Notes under the pieces: model-generated | Told to the model about the DNA's origin: nothing | Seen by the model: only the letters and a program-made list of their open reading frames with translations | Database searches by the model: none | DNA from: JAKOQB01 sp036824465 | GTDB taxonomy: Bacteria; Pseudomonadota; Gammaproteobacteria; Burkholderiales; Burkholderiaceae_F | Length of the DNA: 61,458 nucleotides | Direction: 5' to 3' | NCBI GenBank assembly: GCA_036824465.1 | Contig: DAITAC010000011.1 | Location: 1-61,458, forward strand | Position numbers and translations under genes: made by a program | Shown: piece after piece, positions 8,559 to 16,339 of the stretch | Layout: each line of letters opens with the position of its first letter | Position numbering within the stretch: position 1 is the first letter of the stretch

Positions 8559-9838
8559 TTGCAGCGGCACTGTTCTTGCCTTTCTTCCTGATCGCGCTTG
8601 CAGGCGTTCCGCTGATGTACGCGCTGCTGGTGTCAACCGTCGGCGTGATCTGGGTCGGCAATCTGGGCCATCCGCTGGAAACGATCTTCCTGTCGTTCAT
8701 CGGTGGGGTCGAGCCTTTTATTCTGATTGCGGTGCCGCTGTTCATCTTCGCCGGCGAGATTCTTTCGCATGGCGGCGTGGGACGGCGAATCGTCGACTTC
8801 GCGCACGCACTGCTCGGCTGGCTGCCGGGCGGCCTTGGCGTCGTCACCGTGGCGTCGTGCCTGATGTTCGGCGGAGTATCAGGCTCGGCGATCGCTGATA
8901 CGGCGGCGATCGGCTCGCTGGTGATTCCCGCAATGATTACCCGCGGCTACTCGCGCGCGTTCGCCGCAGCGCTGCTGGCGGTGGCCGGCACACTCGCCTT
9001 GCTGATGCCGCTGTCGATACCGTTTCTCGTCTACGCCTTCATCTCGGGCGTGTCGATGCGGCAATTGTCGATGGCCGGCATCGTTCCGGGCCTGGTGATG
9101 GCGTCGGCGCTGATCATCGTATGCATGTGGCACGGCCGCCGGACTGGTTGCGACAACGGCCAGGAGCGTGCCACGTTGCGTGAGATCTGGACTGCGACGG
9201 TGACGGCCGGGCCGGCGCTGCTGATGCCGATCATCATCGTCGGCGGCATCTGGTCGGGCTACTTCACGCCGACCGAGGCCGCCTCGGTGGCGGTTGTGTA
9301 TGGCCTCGTCGTGTCGCTGTTCTACTACCGCGACATCACGTGGCGCGATCTGCCGCGCCTGCTCTTGTCAGCGTTCTCCACGAGTGCGACGGTGATGCTG
9401 GTGATCGGCGCCACCGGCGCGCTCGCCTGGCTGATCACGGCCGAGCAGGTCGCCGCACAACTCGCCGACTGGGTCCAGCATGTCGCGCACGCCAAGTGGG
9501 TCTTTCTGCTGATGATCAACATTGCGATGCTGGTGCTTGGCATCTTCATCGAGCCGTTGCCGGCGTTGTTGCTGACCGCGCCTCTCTTCCTTCCATTGGC
9601 GCAGGCGTTCCAGGTCGATCTGGTGCATCTGGGTGTCATCATGACCGCCAATCTGGCAATTGCGCTGTACACGCCGCCGGTCGGCGGAACACTGTTCGTC
9701 GCCGCGAAACTGGCAAACGCCGGCATCGGCGAGATCACGAAGGCGCTGGTGCCCCTGATGGTCGCTGCGATCGTTGTACTGTTCATCATCACCTACGTGC
9801 CGCAACTGACCCAGGTCGTGTATCGACTGCTGCTATGA
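8555..9838 (+). CDS. dctM: TRAP transporter large permease DctM
   Basis: A 427-residue hydrophobic protein with about 12 membrane segments and the DctM hallmarks: FxxAGEILSHGGVGRRIVDFA, the GGVSGSAIADTAAIGS re-entrant motif, and the C-terminal NLAIALYTPPVGGTLFVA. It catalyses sodium-coupled solute uptake together with DctPQ. The start is coupled to dctQ through ATGA, and the stop overlaps the kinase start in the same way, so transporter and kinase are made from one message. Confidence 0.95.
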   Translation: MIAAALFLPFFLIALAGVPLMYALLVSTVGVIWVGNLGHPLETIFLSFIGGVEPFILIAVPLFIFAGEILSHGGVGRRIVDFAHALLGWLPGGLGVVTVASCLMFGGVSGSAIADTAAIGSLVIPAMITRGYSRAFAAALLAVAGTLALLMPLSIPFLVYAFISGVSMRQLSMAGIVPGLVMASALIIVCMWHGRRTGCDNGQERATLREIWTATVTAGPALLMPIIIVGGIWSGYFTPTEAASVAVVYGLVVSLFYYRDITWRDLPRLLLSAFSTSATVMLVIGATGALAWLITAEQVAAQLADWVQHVAHAKWVFLLMINIAMLVLGIFIEPLPALLLTAPLFLPLAQAFQVDLVHLGVIMTANLAIALYTPPVGGTLFVAAKLANAGIGEITKALVPLMVAAIVVLFIITYVPQLTQVVYRLLL

Positions 9839-11106
9839 CCATGTTGATTGGATGCATTGCCGACGATCTGACCGGCGCCACTGATGTCGCCGTTAATCTG
9901 TCGCGTGCCGGGTTATCGGTAGTGCAGGTTAATGGCGTGCCGCGCGCCGACCTGCGCATCCCGGAAACGGACGCGGTGGTGGTCGCGCTCAAGTCGCGCA
10001 CGATCGCCGCTGACGACGCCTGCAGACTCGCTCTCGATGCGCTGGCGTGGCTGCGTGCACACGGCGCCGAGCGCATCTACTTCAAGGTCTGCTCGACGTT
10101 CGACTCGACGCCCGCCGGCAATATCGGACCGGTCGCCGATGCCTTGCTCGACGCGCTGGGGTCAGACTTTGCCGGAGTGACACCGGCGTATCCGCGCAAT
10201 CTGCGCACCGTGTACCTGGGGCATCTCTTCGTCGGTGATCTGCTGCTGTCCGATTCGAGCATGCGGCACCATCCGCTGACGCCGATGACCGATGCGAGTC
10301 TCGTGCGCGTACTGCAGGCGCAGACGCGACATCGTGTCGGGCTGCTTCCCTACGCAACGGTCGAAGCCGGCGTTGAGGCCTCGCGCGAGGCTTTGGCGCA
10401 GTTGCGCAAGGACGGCCATCGCTACGCGGTGCTCGATGCGACGAGTGAAGCACATCTGCTGACGCTGGGTCATGCCACTGCCGCGCTGGCACTGACCGTC
10501 GGCGGCGCCGGGCTCGCGGTCGGGTTGGCGCAGCATCTGCGCGATCGCGCGACGGGCGATCGAGGACAGCGCGGCAAGCCGGTGGCCGGGCCGGCCGCGA
10601 TTCTTGCCGGCAGCTGCTCGCAGGCGACACTGGCGCAGATCGCCGCGGTCGAGGATGAAATGCCGGTGTTGCGATTGAAGCCCGAGGCGCTCGCGCGGGG
10701 AAAGGAAGAAGTCGCGCGTGCGGTCGATTGGGCCAAGGCCCATCTTGGCGCAACGCCGATCCTGATCAGCACGTCGGCGCCGCCGGAAGAGCTGGTAAAG
10801 GTCCAGCAAGCGCTGGGTCGCGAGCATGCGGCGACACTTGTCGAAGATGCGTTTCGCGCACTCGCCCGCGCACTCGCCGCGTCGGGCGTGCGGCGCTTTG
10901 TCGTCGCTGGTGGCGAGACCTCTGGTGCGGTGGTCGAGGCACTGAGCGCCGAGTTCGGCTTCCAGGCGCTGGCGATCGGTGCCGAAATCGCGCCGGGCGT
11001 GCCATGGACCACGTCGCTCGGTGGCGAACCGGTTGCGCTCGCGTTGAAGTCCGGCAACTTTGGCGGCCCCGATTTCTTCCGTCGCGCGTTCGAGATGCAA
11101 CCGTGA
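9835..11106 (+). CDS. Four-carbon acid sugar kinase (DUF1537, OtnK/DtnK-like)
   Basis: A 423-residue kinase of the OtnK/DtnK/OiaK family. The N-terminal domain starts IGCIADDLTGATDVAVNL, the classic acid-sugar-binding ADDLTGA motif. The middle holds KVCSTFDSTPAGNIGPV. The C-terminal nucleotide-binding domain contains VAGGETSGAVVEAL and KSGNFGGPDFF. The family phosphorylates the terminal hydroxyl of tetronates, 3-oxo-tetronates or 3-oxo-isoapionate (established by published genome-context work). The start is the ATG overlapping dctM by ATGA; the frame upstream of it is inside dctM. It overlaps the decarboxylase gene by GTGA. Substrate here is unproven. Confidence 0.9.
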   Translation: MTMLIGCIADDLTGATDVAVNLSRAGLSVVQVNGVPRADLRIPETDAVVVALKSRTIAADDACRLALDALAWLRAHGAERIYFKVCSTFDSTPAGNIGPVADALLDALGSDFAGVTPAYPRNLRTVYLGHLFVGDLLLSDSSMRHHPLTPMTDASLVRVLQAQTRHRVGLLPYATVEAGVEASREALAQLRKDGHRYAVLDATSEAHLLTLGHATAALALTVGGAGLAVGLAQHLRDRATGDRGQRGKPVAGPAAILAGSCSQATLAQIAAVEDEMPVLRLKPEALARGKEEVARAVDWAKAHLGATPILISTSAPPEELVKVQQALGREHAATLVEDAFRALARALAASGVRRFVVAGGETSGAVVEALSAEFGFQALAIGAEIAPGVPWTTSLGGEPVALALKSGNFGGPDFFRRAFEMQP

Positions 11107-11735
11107 CCGAAGGTCAGTTGCGCGAGCAGATCGTGCGCGTTGCGCGCTCGATGTACGAGCGCGGGTTGACGCACGGATCGACCGGCAATATCAGCGTGCG
11201 ACTCAATGACGGCTGGCTGATGACGCCGACCGGTTCGAGCTTCGGCGATCTCGACCCCGCGCGACTGTCGAAGCTGGCGCTTGACGGAGAACTCATGTCT
11301 GGGGACGTGCCGACCAAGGAAGCGTTCCTGCATCGCGCGATGTACGAACAGCGGCCGGCGAGCGGAGCGGTGGTGCATCTGCACGCGACGCATTCGGTCG
11401 CCGTGTCGGTGCTCGCCGATGTCGACCCGGCCGATGTGCTGCCGCCGCTCACGGCGTATTACGTGATGCGGGTCGGCTCGCTGCCGCTGGTGCCGTATTT
11501 CCCGCCGGGCGATGTCACTTTGGCCAAAGCGGTGAGTGAACTGTCGTCAAACCACCACGCTTTGCTGCTCGCCAATCACGGGCCAGTTGTTGCCGGCGTG
11601 AATCTCAATGCCGCGGCCGATGCGATGGAAGAGCTCGAGGCGACCGCGCGCCTATACCTGCTGCTGCGACATCAACCGATGCGTGCACTCGAACCAGCGC
11701 AGGTCGCCGAACTGAAGCGTCGCTTTCCAGCCTGA
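11103..11735 (+). CDS. Class II aldolase/adducin-family decarboxylase (OtnC/OiaC-like)
   Basis: A 210-residue zinc enzyme of the class II aldolase (fuculose-1-phosphate aldolase) fold. Zn-binding histidines lie in VVHLHATHS and in the C-terminal LLANHGPVVAG region, and the phosphate site lies in GSTGNISVR and TPTGSS. Paired with a DUF1537 kinase, members act as 3-oxo-tetronate-4-phosphate decarboxylases giving DHAP, or as OiaC giving an erythrulose phosphate. The GTG start overlaps the kinase stop (GTGA), so the two are translationally coupled. Aldolase versus decarboxylase activity is inferred from that pairing. Confidence 0.88.
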   Translation: MTEGQLREQIVRVARSMYERGLTHGSTGNISVRLNDGWLMTPTGSSFGDLDPARLSKLALDGELMSGDVPTKEAFLHRAMYEQRPASGAVVHLHATHSVAVSVLADVDPADVLPPLTAYYVMRVGSLPLVPYFPPGDVTLAKAVSELSSNHHALLLANHGPVVAGVNLNAAADAMEELEATARLYLLLRHQPMRALEPAQVAELKRRFPA

Positions 11736-11744
11736 CGGTCTGCG

Positions 11745-12032
11745 ATGTACGCCGTATGCGTTGAGTTCGTGATCGCGATCGGCCGGGTCGACGACTTCCT
11801 GCCCCTGATGCGCGAAAACGCGCGCGCCTCGCGCGAGCGCGAATCGGGTTGCCGTCAGTTCGACGTGTGTGTCGATCCGCAGCGGCCGGAGCACGTGTTC
11901 CTGTACGAGCTGTACGACGATCGCGCAGCGTTCGACGGCCATCTGCAAACAGATCACTTTCGCGGTTTTGACGCGACGACGCGATCAATGATTGTCTCCA
12001 AGACGGTCAGCGCGTGGCAGCGCCTCGACTGA
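11745..12032 (+). CDS. ABM-domain protein, putative quinol monooxygenase/LsrG-like
   Basis: A 95-residue ferredoxin-like-fold protein of the antibiotic biosynthesis monooxygenase (ABM) family, with the typical ESGCRQFDV core, the YELYDDRAAFDGHLQTDHF segment and a conserved His pair. Family members include small cofactor-free monooxygenases and the phospho-AI-2-processing LsrG, so a role on a carbonyl intermediate of the operon is conceivable. It is the last gene of the operon, 9 bases after the decarboxylase. The downstream gene is convergent after 7 bases. Confidence 0.8.
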   Translation: MYAVCVEFVIAIGRVDDFLPLMRENARASRERESGCRQFDVCVDPQRPEHVFLYELYDDRAAFDGHLQTDHFRGFDATTRSMIVSKTVSAWQRLD

Positions 12033-12039
12033 GGGGCGT

Positions 12040-13575
12040 TCAGATATTGCGGTCGATGCCTTTCCAGAAAGGCGCCCTCATCTCCCGCTTCAGGGTCTTG
12101 CCGGCCGCACTGCGCGGGAAGTCATCGACGATCAGCACGCGATTCAAGCGCTGATAGCGCGCCGCGACCCGCTCGTTGACCCAGTCGCGCAGCGTGTTGG
12201 CGTCGATCGCGCTCGGGTGATGCAGGATCACCGCGGCCACCGGCGTTTCGCCCCATTTCTCGTCCGGGATGCCGAACACCGCGACCTCACGCACGGCCGG
12301 GTGGCGGGCGACGACTTCCTCGACATCCTTGGGATACACCTTGACGCCGCCGGAATCGATCATGTCTTTCTTGCGGTCGACCAGATGCAGGTAACCGTCC
12401 TCGTCGACGAATCCCATGTCGCCGGTGAAGAGCCAACCGTCGCGAATCGCCTGCGCGGTGAGATCCGGCCGGCCGTGGTAGCCGGCCATCAGCATCGGGC
12501 CGCGGCCGACGATCTCGCCCACCTCGTTGGGCGACGCATTGGTTCCGTCCTCGCGCACGATGCGCATCTCGTTGAACGGCGCGGGAATGCCGACGGAGCC
12601 GCTCTTGCGTGCTGAATCGCTTACGTCGAGGATGGTGACGAAGCCTTCGGTCAGTCCGTAGAGTTCGTAGAAGCGTCCAGGCAGCAAAGCATTCAGCTTG
12701 TCCTTCTGCTCCTGGTGCAGCGGCGCGCCGAGGGACAGGATCATCTGCAGCGACGCGAGCTTTTCCGGCGAGAAGTTTGGCGCGTCGAGCATCGCGACGA
12801 TCTGCGCCGGCACCATCATCGTGTGCGTGACCTTGTGTCTGGCGACGAGTTCGATCATCACGGCGGCGACGAATTGGCGCGTCAGCACGTAGTGCGCGCC
12901 AAGATAGAAGCACGGCATGAAAGTGACGAAAGCGCCGTTAAACACGATCGCGCCCGTGTGCAGTACGACCGATTCGGGCGTCATGCGCCACGCCGCGCTC
13001 ATCAGCAGGCAGTACATCGCGCGCACGAAGTGCGAGTGCATGATGCCCTTGGGCAGCCCGGTCGTGCCGCTCGTGTACATGATGTTGAAGAGATCGTCCT
13101 GCGACACGTGGACCTCGAGCGCTGCGTCGGACGCTGCGTCCCGCAACGCCGCAAAATCAAGGCAGCCGGCTGCCGCACCGTCGACCAGCAGAATGCGGTC
13201 ACGCAGGCGGGCCGGCAGCTCCGCGCGGATGCTGTCGATCACGGGCAGCATCGAGCGCTGAGTGATGAGCGCGGCCGCCTCGGCGTCGTTCAGCAACGAA
13301 AGCAACCCCGGCGCCAGCAGCAGCGGCGAAAGTGGCACGTTGGCCGCACGCAGCGACGGCACCGCCCACATGATCTCGACCAGTTCGCGGCAGTTGGCAA
13401 GCACGGTGGCCACCTTGTCCCGACGGCGGATGCCGAGCCCGGCGAGCGCGTGGGCGGTTCGGTTCACCCGCGCCGCGAATTGTGCATAGGTGTGCGTTTC
13501 GCCTTCGAAACTCAGCGCGGGGTAACCGCCCCGGAAACGGGCCTGGCGGTTGATCAGTGAGGCAAGCTGCAGCAT
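12040..13575 (-). CDS. Acyl-CoA synthetase / AMP-dependent ligase
   Basis: A 511-residue member of the ANL superfamily. Motifs in order: MYTSGTTGLPKGIMHSH (phosphate-binding A3), YELYGLTEG (A5), GWLFTGDMGF (A7), DRKKDMIDSGGVKVYPKDVEE (A8 hinge) and PRSAAGKTLKREMR (A10 with catalytic Lys). It activates a carboxylic acid to the acyl-AMP and then the CoA ester. The substrate, possibly a medium or long fatty or aromatic acid, cannot be decided. ATG 13575 follows a GGGGGAA Shine-Dalgarno; the frame extends 20 codons further upstream but without a good ribosome site. Monocistronic. Confidence 0.88.
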   Translation of the reverse strand: MLQLASLINRQARFRGGYPALSFEGETHTYAQFAARVNRTAHALAGLGIRRRDKVATVLANCRELVEIMWAVPSLRAANVPLSPLLLAPGLLSLLNDAEAAALITQRSMLPVIDSIRAELPARLRDRILLVDGAAAGCLDFAALRDAASDAALEVHVSQDDLFNIMYTSGTTGLPKGIMHSHFVRAMYCLLMSAAWRMTPESVVLHTGAIVFNGAFVTFMPCFYLGAHYVLTRQFVAAVMIELVARHKVTHTMMVPAQIVAMLDAPNFSPEKLASLQMILSLGAPLHQEQKDKLNALLPGRFYELYGLTEGFVTILDVSDSARKSGSVGIPAPFNEMRIVREDGTNASPNEVGEIVGRGPMLMAGYHGRPDLTAQAIRDGWLFTGDMGFVDEDGYLHLVDRKKDMIDSGGVKVYPKDVEEVVARHPAVREVAVFGIPDEKWGETPVAAVILHHPSAIDANTLRDWVNERVAARYQRLNRVLIVDDFPRSAAGKTLKREMRAPFWKGIDRNI

Positions 13576-13720
13576 GGCGTTCCCCCGAACGTCGCGGTTC
13601 AGGGGCAAGTCTGCACCCGACCGGACGGCCTGCAAACACGTGCGAGGCGCGTTTGCGCTCGGTCAAGAGCCGGGGGCGGCGACGGTCTTACCGTGAGCCA
13701 TCCAGAAGCAGGAGTGCGCC

Positions 13721-14116
13721 ATGGCTGCCGCCGCAACCGCGTTCAAACATACCGATATCCTGGTCGGCTTCAAGCCGATTGACGACCTGCATCGCGAGTT
13801 CCAGGCGATTCTCGATGCGCTGAATGATCCGGCCGAGGCCGATTACGGCGAGGACCTGCTGGCGCTGCACGAGCATCTGCTGCGCCACTGCTCGACCGAA
13901 GAGCAGTTCATGCTGCAGGAAAACTATCCGCACTACGAACGCCACAAGCGTGCGCATGAGCACCTGCTCGAGTCGTGCGCCGAGGCGCGCCGCCGATTCG
14001 ATGCCAATGACATCGAAGGTGTGCAGCGTTATTCGAAGGAGCTGATGAGCTGGTTTGCGATTCACGCGCAAACCGAGGACGCCGAGCTGGCAGGCTTCCT
14101 CAAGGGTGTGGCGTAA
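13721..14116 (+). CDS. Bacteriohemerythrin
   Basis: A 131-residue four-helix-bundle oxygen- or iron-binding protein. All seven canonical di-iron ligands are visible: H24 (DDLHREF), H56 and E60 (HCSTEEQF), H75 and H79 (HYERHKRAH), H115 and D120 (HAQTED). Spacing matches single-domain bacteriohemerythrins. It may store or sense O2 or NO for oxygenases. A degraded second copy lies directly downstream. It has its own ATG after AGCAGGAG. Confidence 0.93.
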   Translation: MAAAATAFKHTDILVGFKPIDDLHREFQAILDALNDPAEADYGEDLLALHEHLLRHCSTEEQFMLQENYPHYERHKRAHEHLLESCAEARRRFDANDIEGVQRYSKELMSWFAIHAQTEDAELAGFLKGVA

Positions 14117-14162
14117 GGGGCGGTGCGGCGTGACGGCTGGGATGGGGGCGGTCGGCTGACCG

Positions 14163-14406
14163 GAAATCGACGCGCTGCACCTGATAATCGAGCAGTGAGT
14201 CGAGGAGTTGCGCCCAGCCGGTGACGCCGTGCGCGGCAGTGCGCTGGTCTCACTGAACACAGCCGCGGAGCCACTTCGGCGCCGAAGAACACCTGATTGA
14301 TGAACTGCCGCGCTGGTTTGAGGTTCAGGCCGACGCGCACGACGCTGCGCTGGCGCACTTTCTGAAAGTGGCAGAGCTGCGGGCGGTCAAAGCCGCGGTG
14401 GGCACG
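14163..14406 (+). pseudogene. Decayed duplicate of the hemerythrin gene
   Basis: Two fragments in different frames resemble the intact hemerythrin just upstream. At 14163-14195 EIDALHLIIEQ aligns with the helix-1 PIDDLHREF region and runs into a TGA at 14196. At 14269-14406 the frame reads SHFGAEEHLIDELPRWFEV and then ADAHDAALAHFLKVAE, matching the HCSTEEQF and ELMSWFAIHAQTEDAELAGFLKGVA regions. The central helix with HxxxH is missing, and the helix-4 His is Gln. Stop, frameshift and deletion argue for a pseudogene left by a tandem duplication. Confidence 0.65.
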
Positions 14407-14433
14407 CTCGTCCGACGTGGGACCGGACGAGTA

Positions 14434-14916
14434 TCAGTTCGATTGCTCAGGCCGCAGCCTGCCCGCATAGATGCCAGGACTCGAATCTTTGATCAGCACC
14501 GCGCCCACCGTCTTCGCGTAGAAGTCAGCGGGTCCGATGCCACCGATGATCGAGTACGCGTAGCCCTGTGCGCGCTGCGCGTACAAGGCTGACAGCAGAA
14601 GGGCGCGTCCGATGCCGCGCCTGCGTTCTGCCTCCAGAACGGCGGTTGGGCCGAAGAAGTTGCGGCATACGCCGTCGTAACAGGCAAAGCCGACGAGCTC
14701 CTGTTCACGCAGCGCGATGAAGCAAGTGACCGGCAAGCGCGTGAACGTCGCATCGACTTCCGCCGACCACGCGGCGAAGTTCGCGTTGATCCATTCCATC
14801 ACGCGCGGCTTCTCCATCGTCAACGCGCGCCGTACCTGCAAGCCATGCACAGCGGCCGCGGCCAGCGCCTCCTCGAGCGCAGGAAGCTCGTACAGCTTGA
14901 CCAGCATGTCGGGCAT
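14434..14916 (-). CDS. GNAT family N-acetyltransferase
   Basis: A 160-residue acetyltransferase. The acetyl-CoA pyrophosphate-binding loop is AERRRGIGRALLLSAL (R/Q-x-x-G-x-G/A). The preceding strand carries GFACYDGVCRNFFGPTAV, and the C-terminal GPADFYAKTVGAVLI contains a typical Tyr. Acceptor unknown. ATG 14916 is preceded by AAGGAGCACC; the frame is open eight codons further up without a ribosome site. It lies 24 bases after the MBL gene on the same strand and is probably the last gene of that operon. Confidence 0.85.
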   Translation of the reverse strand: MPDMLVKLYELPALEEALAAAAVHGLQVRRALTMEKPRVMEWINANFAAWSAEVDATFTRLPVTCFIALREQELVGFACYDGVCRNFFGPTAVLEAERRRGIGRALLLSALYAQRAQGYAYSIIGGIGPADFYAKTVGAVLIKDSSPGIYAGRLRPEQSN

Positions 14917-14940
14917 TGGTGCTCCTTGCTGACGTGCCAC

Positions 14941-15924
14941 CTACCTGGCAATCACACCCAGCATCATGTCGACGAAGCGCTCCGCATTGAAAAAGCCGCG
15001 GCCGTATTTCTCATCGTATTGCTGCGAGGGCTGCGCCGCCTTGATTTCGATGTCGGACTTGCCGGCCTTGCGCAGATCCTTGATCCGTTGCGTCACTGTC
15101 GCCAGCAGGTCGCGATAGGTCTGCAGGTCTTTCCTCGTCGCGAGCGGTCCGTGGCCGGGGATGATCTTCGTCTTGTCGGTCGCGATCCCCAGCACAATGT
15201 CCGCCGCCGCGATCACGCCGTCGGCCGTGCCGCCCGACGCCGCGTCGATGAAGGGATAAGAGCCGTTGAAGAAGATGTCACCCATGTGGATCACGTCGCT
15301 CTTACGGAAGTGAATGATCGTGTCCCCATCCGTATGCGCGCGCGGCATGTGAAATGCAAAGACTTCTTCGCCGTTGATGTGGAACGTGATGTCGCCGCCG
15401 AAGGTGACCACCGGCAACGCCGGCTTGGGTGAAGCGGCCTGCTTCATGCCGAGAAAGCCGATCAACTGTTCCGAGCTCATGCGCTTGCGCACGTTGTCAT
15501 GCGCGACGATCAGAACACCTTCCCTGGCGAAATTCTCGTTGCCGCCGGTGTGATCGGAGTGGTAGTGCGTGTTGAGCACGAACTGCACTGGCCGCGGCGT
15601 CAGCTTGGCAATCGCCTCCTTGATCTTCGGGGTCAGCGGCGCGTACTGATCGTCGATCACGAAGACCGCGTCTTCGCCAACCGACACGCCGATGTTGCCG
15701 CCCGAGCCTTCCAGCATGTATGTGGTGGCCGACAGCTTCTCGGTCCTGATTTCAACCTTGCTGAAGTCCTGCGCGTGCGCCGCCCAGGCGAGCGTGAAGC
15801 TGGCGGCGATGCAAATGCCCTGCCTGAGTGTCTTCTGTGCTTCCGAAAGACGGAGAGCGAAGATCCGCGTCGGGAAACGGCGAACAGACTTGCAATCGCC
15901 ATCGCTGCGCGTCGTCGAGTTCAT
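14941..15924 (-). CDS. Secreted MBL-fold metallo-hydrolase
   Basis: A 327-residue metallo-beta-lactamase-fold hydrolase with an N-terminal signal region (about residues 30-51, ending AAHAQ after a long N-terminal leader). Zinc motif HYHSDHTGG lies near residue 120, further ligands in HMPRAHTDGDT and MGDIFF, and the C-terminal IIPGHGPLA. It belongs to the large cyclase/quinoprotein-relay-like MBL group. Substrate unknown. The ATG overlaps the cupin stop by ATGA. Placement behind a Rieske oxygenase and a cupin suggests one small degradative operon. Confidence 0.88.
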   Translation of the reverse strand: MNSTTRSDGDCKSVRRFPTRIFALRLSEAQKTLRQGICIAASFTLAWAAHAQDFSKVEIRTEKLSATTYMLEGSGGNIGVSVGEDAVFVIDDQYAPLTPKIKEAIAKLTPRPVQFVLNTHYHSDHTGGNENFAREGVLIVAHDNVRKRMSSEQLIGFLGMKQAASPKPALPVVTFGGDITFHINGEEVFAFHMPRAHTDGDTIIHFRKSDVIHMGDIFFNGSYPFIDAASGGTADGVIAAADIVLGIATDKTKIIPGHGPLATRKDLQTYRDLLATVTQRIKDLRKAGKSDIEIKAAQPSQQYDEKYGRGFFNAERFVDMMLGVIAR

Positions 15925-16304
15925 GCCTTGACCGAATCAACGTCTTCGGTCGCAAAGTCCGCCGGCATCACGATCTCCAGCATCTCCACGTCGTCGCTGT
16001 GTCCGACCTCACGGTGCCGGATCGACGGCGGTTGATACACGCTCGATCCTGCTTCCAGCCGCACAATGCCCTGGCCTTCGTACTCGAACTCGATCCAGCC
16101 CTTGAGTACATAGACGAGCTGGAAAGTCGTCCGGTGCAGATGCGGCTTGCCCGCGAACGGTGCACCGGGCACCGCGCGGATCACATGCGCATCCACTTTC
16201 CCGTCGGTTGCATCGCGTATGCCGAGATCGCGGTAGGCGAAGAATGCGCGCAGGCCGTCGGCTTTGAAGGCGGCATTGCGAAGATGACTGACGGCGAATT
16301 TCAT
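15921..16304 (-). CDS. Cupin-domain protein
   Basis: A 127-residue single cupin. The first motif is around KPHLHRTTFQLVYVLKGWIEFEYEG (two His and a Glu-type pattern), the second around YQPPSIRHREVGHSDDVEMLEIVMP. It probably binds a metal and acts as a small dioxygenase, isomerase or ligand-binding protein. It lies 35 bases after the Rieske oxygenase gene and is coupled to the MBL gene through a 4-base overlap. Confidence 0.85.
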   Translation of the reverse strand: MKFAVSHLRNAAFKADGLRAFFAYRDLGIRDATDGKVDAHVIRAVPGAPFAGKPHLHRTTFQLVYVLKGWIEFEYEGQGIVRLEAGSSVYQPPSIRHREVGHSDDVEMLEIVMPADFATEDVDSVKA

Positions 16305-16339
16305 CGATGTCTCCGGGCTCGACCTGAACCGCTTGCTGC

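Noticed and set aside
9340..9834. N-terminal extension of the acid-sugar kinase frame
   Set aside because: It lies inside dctM in another frame; the ADDLTGA domain begins at the ATGA overlap at 9835.
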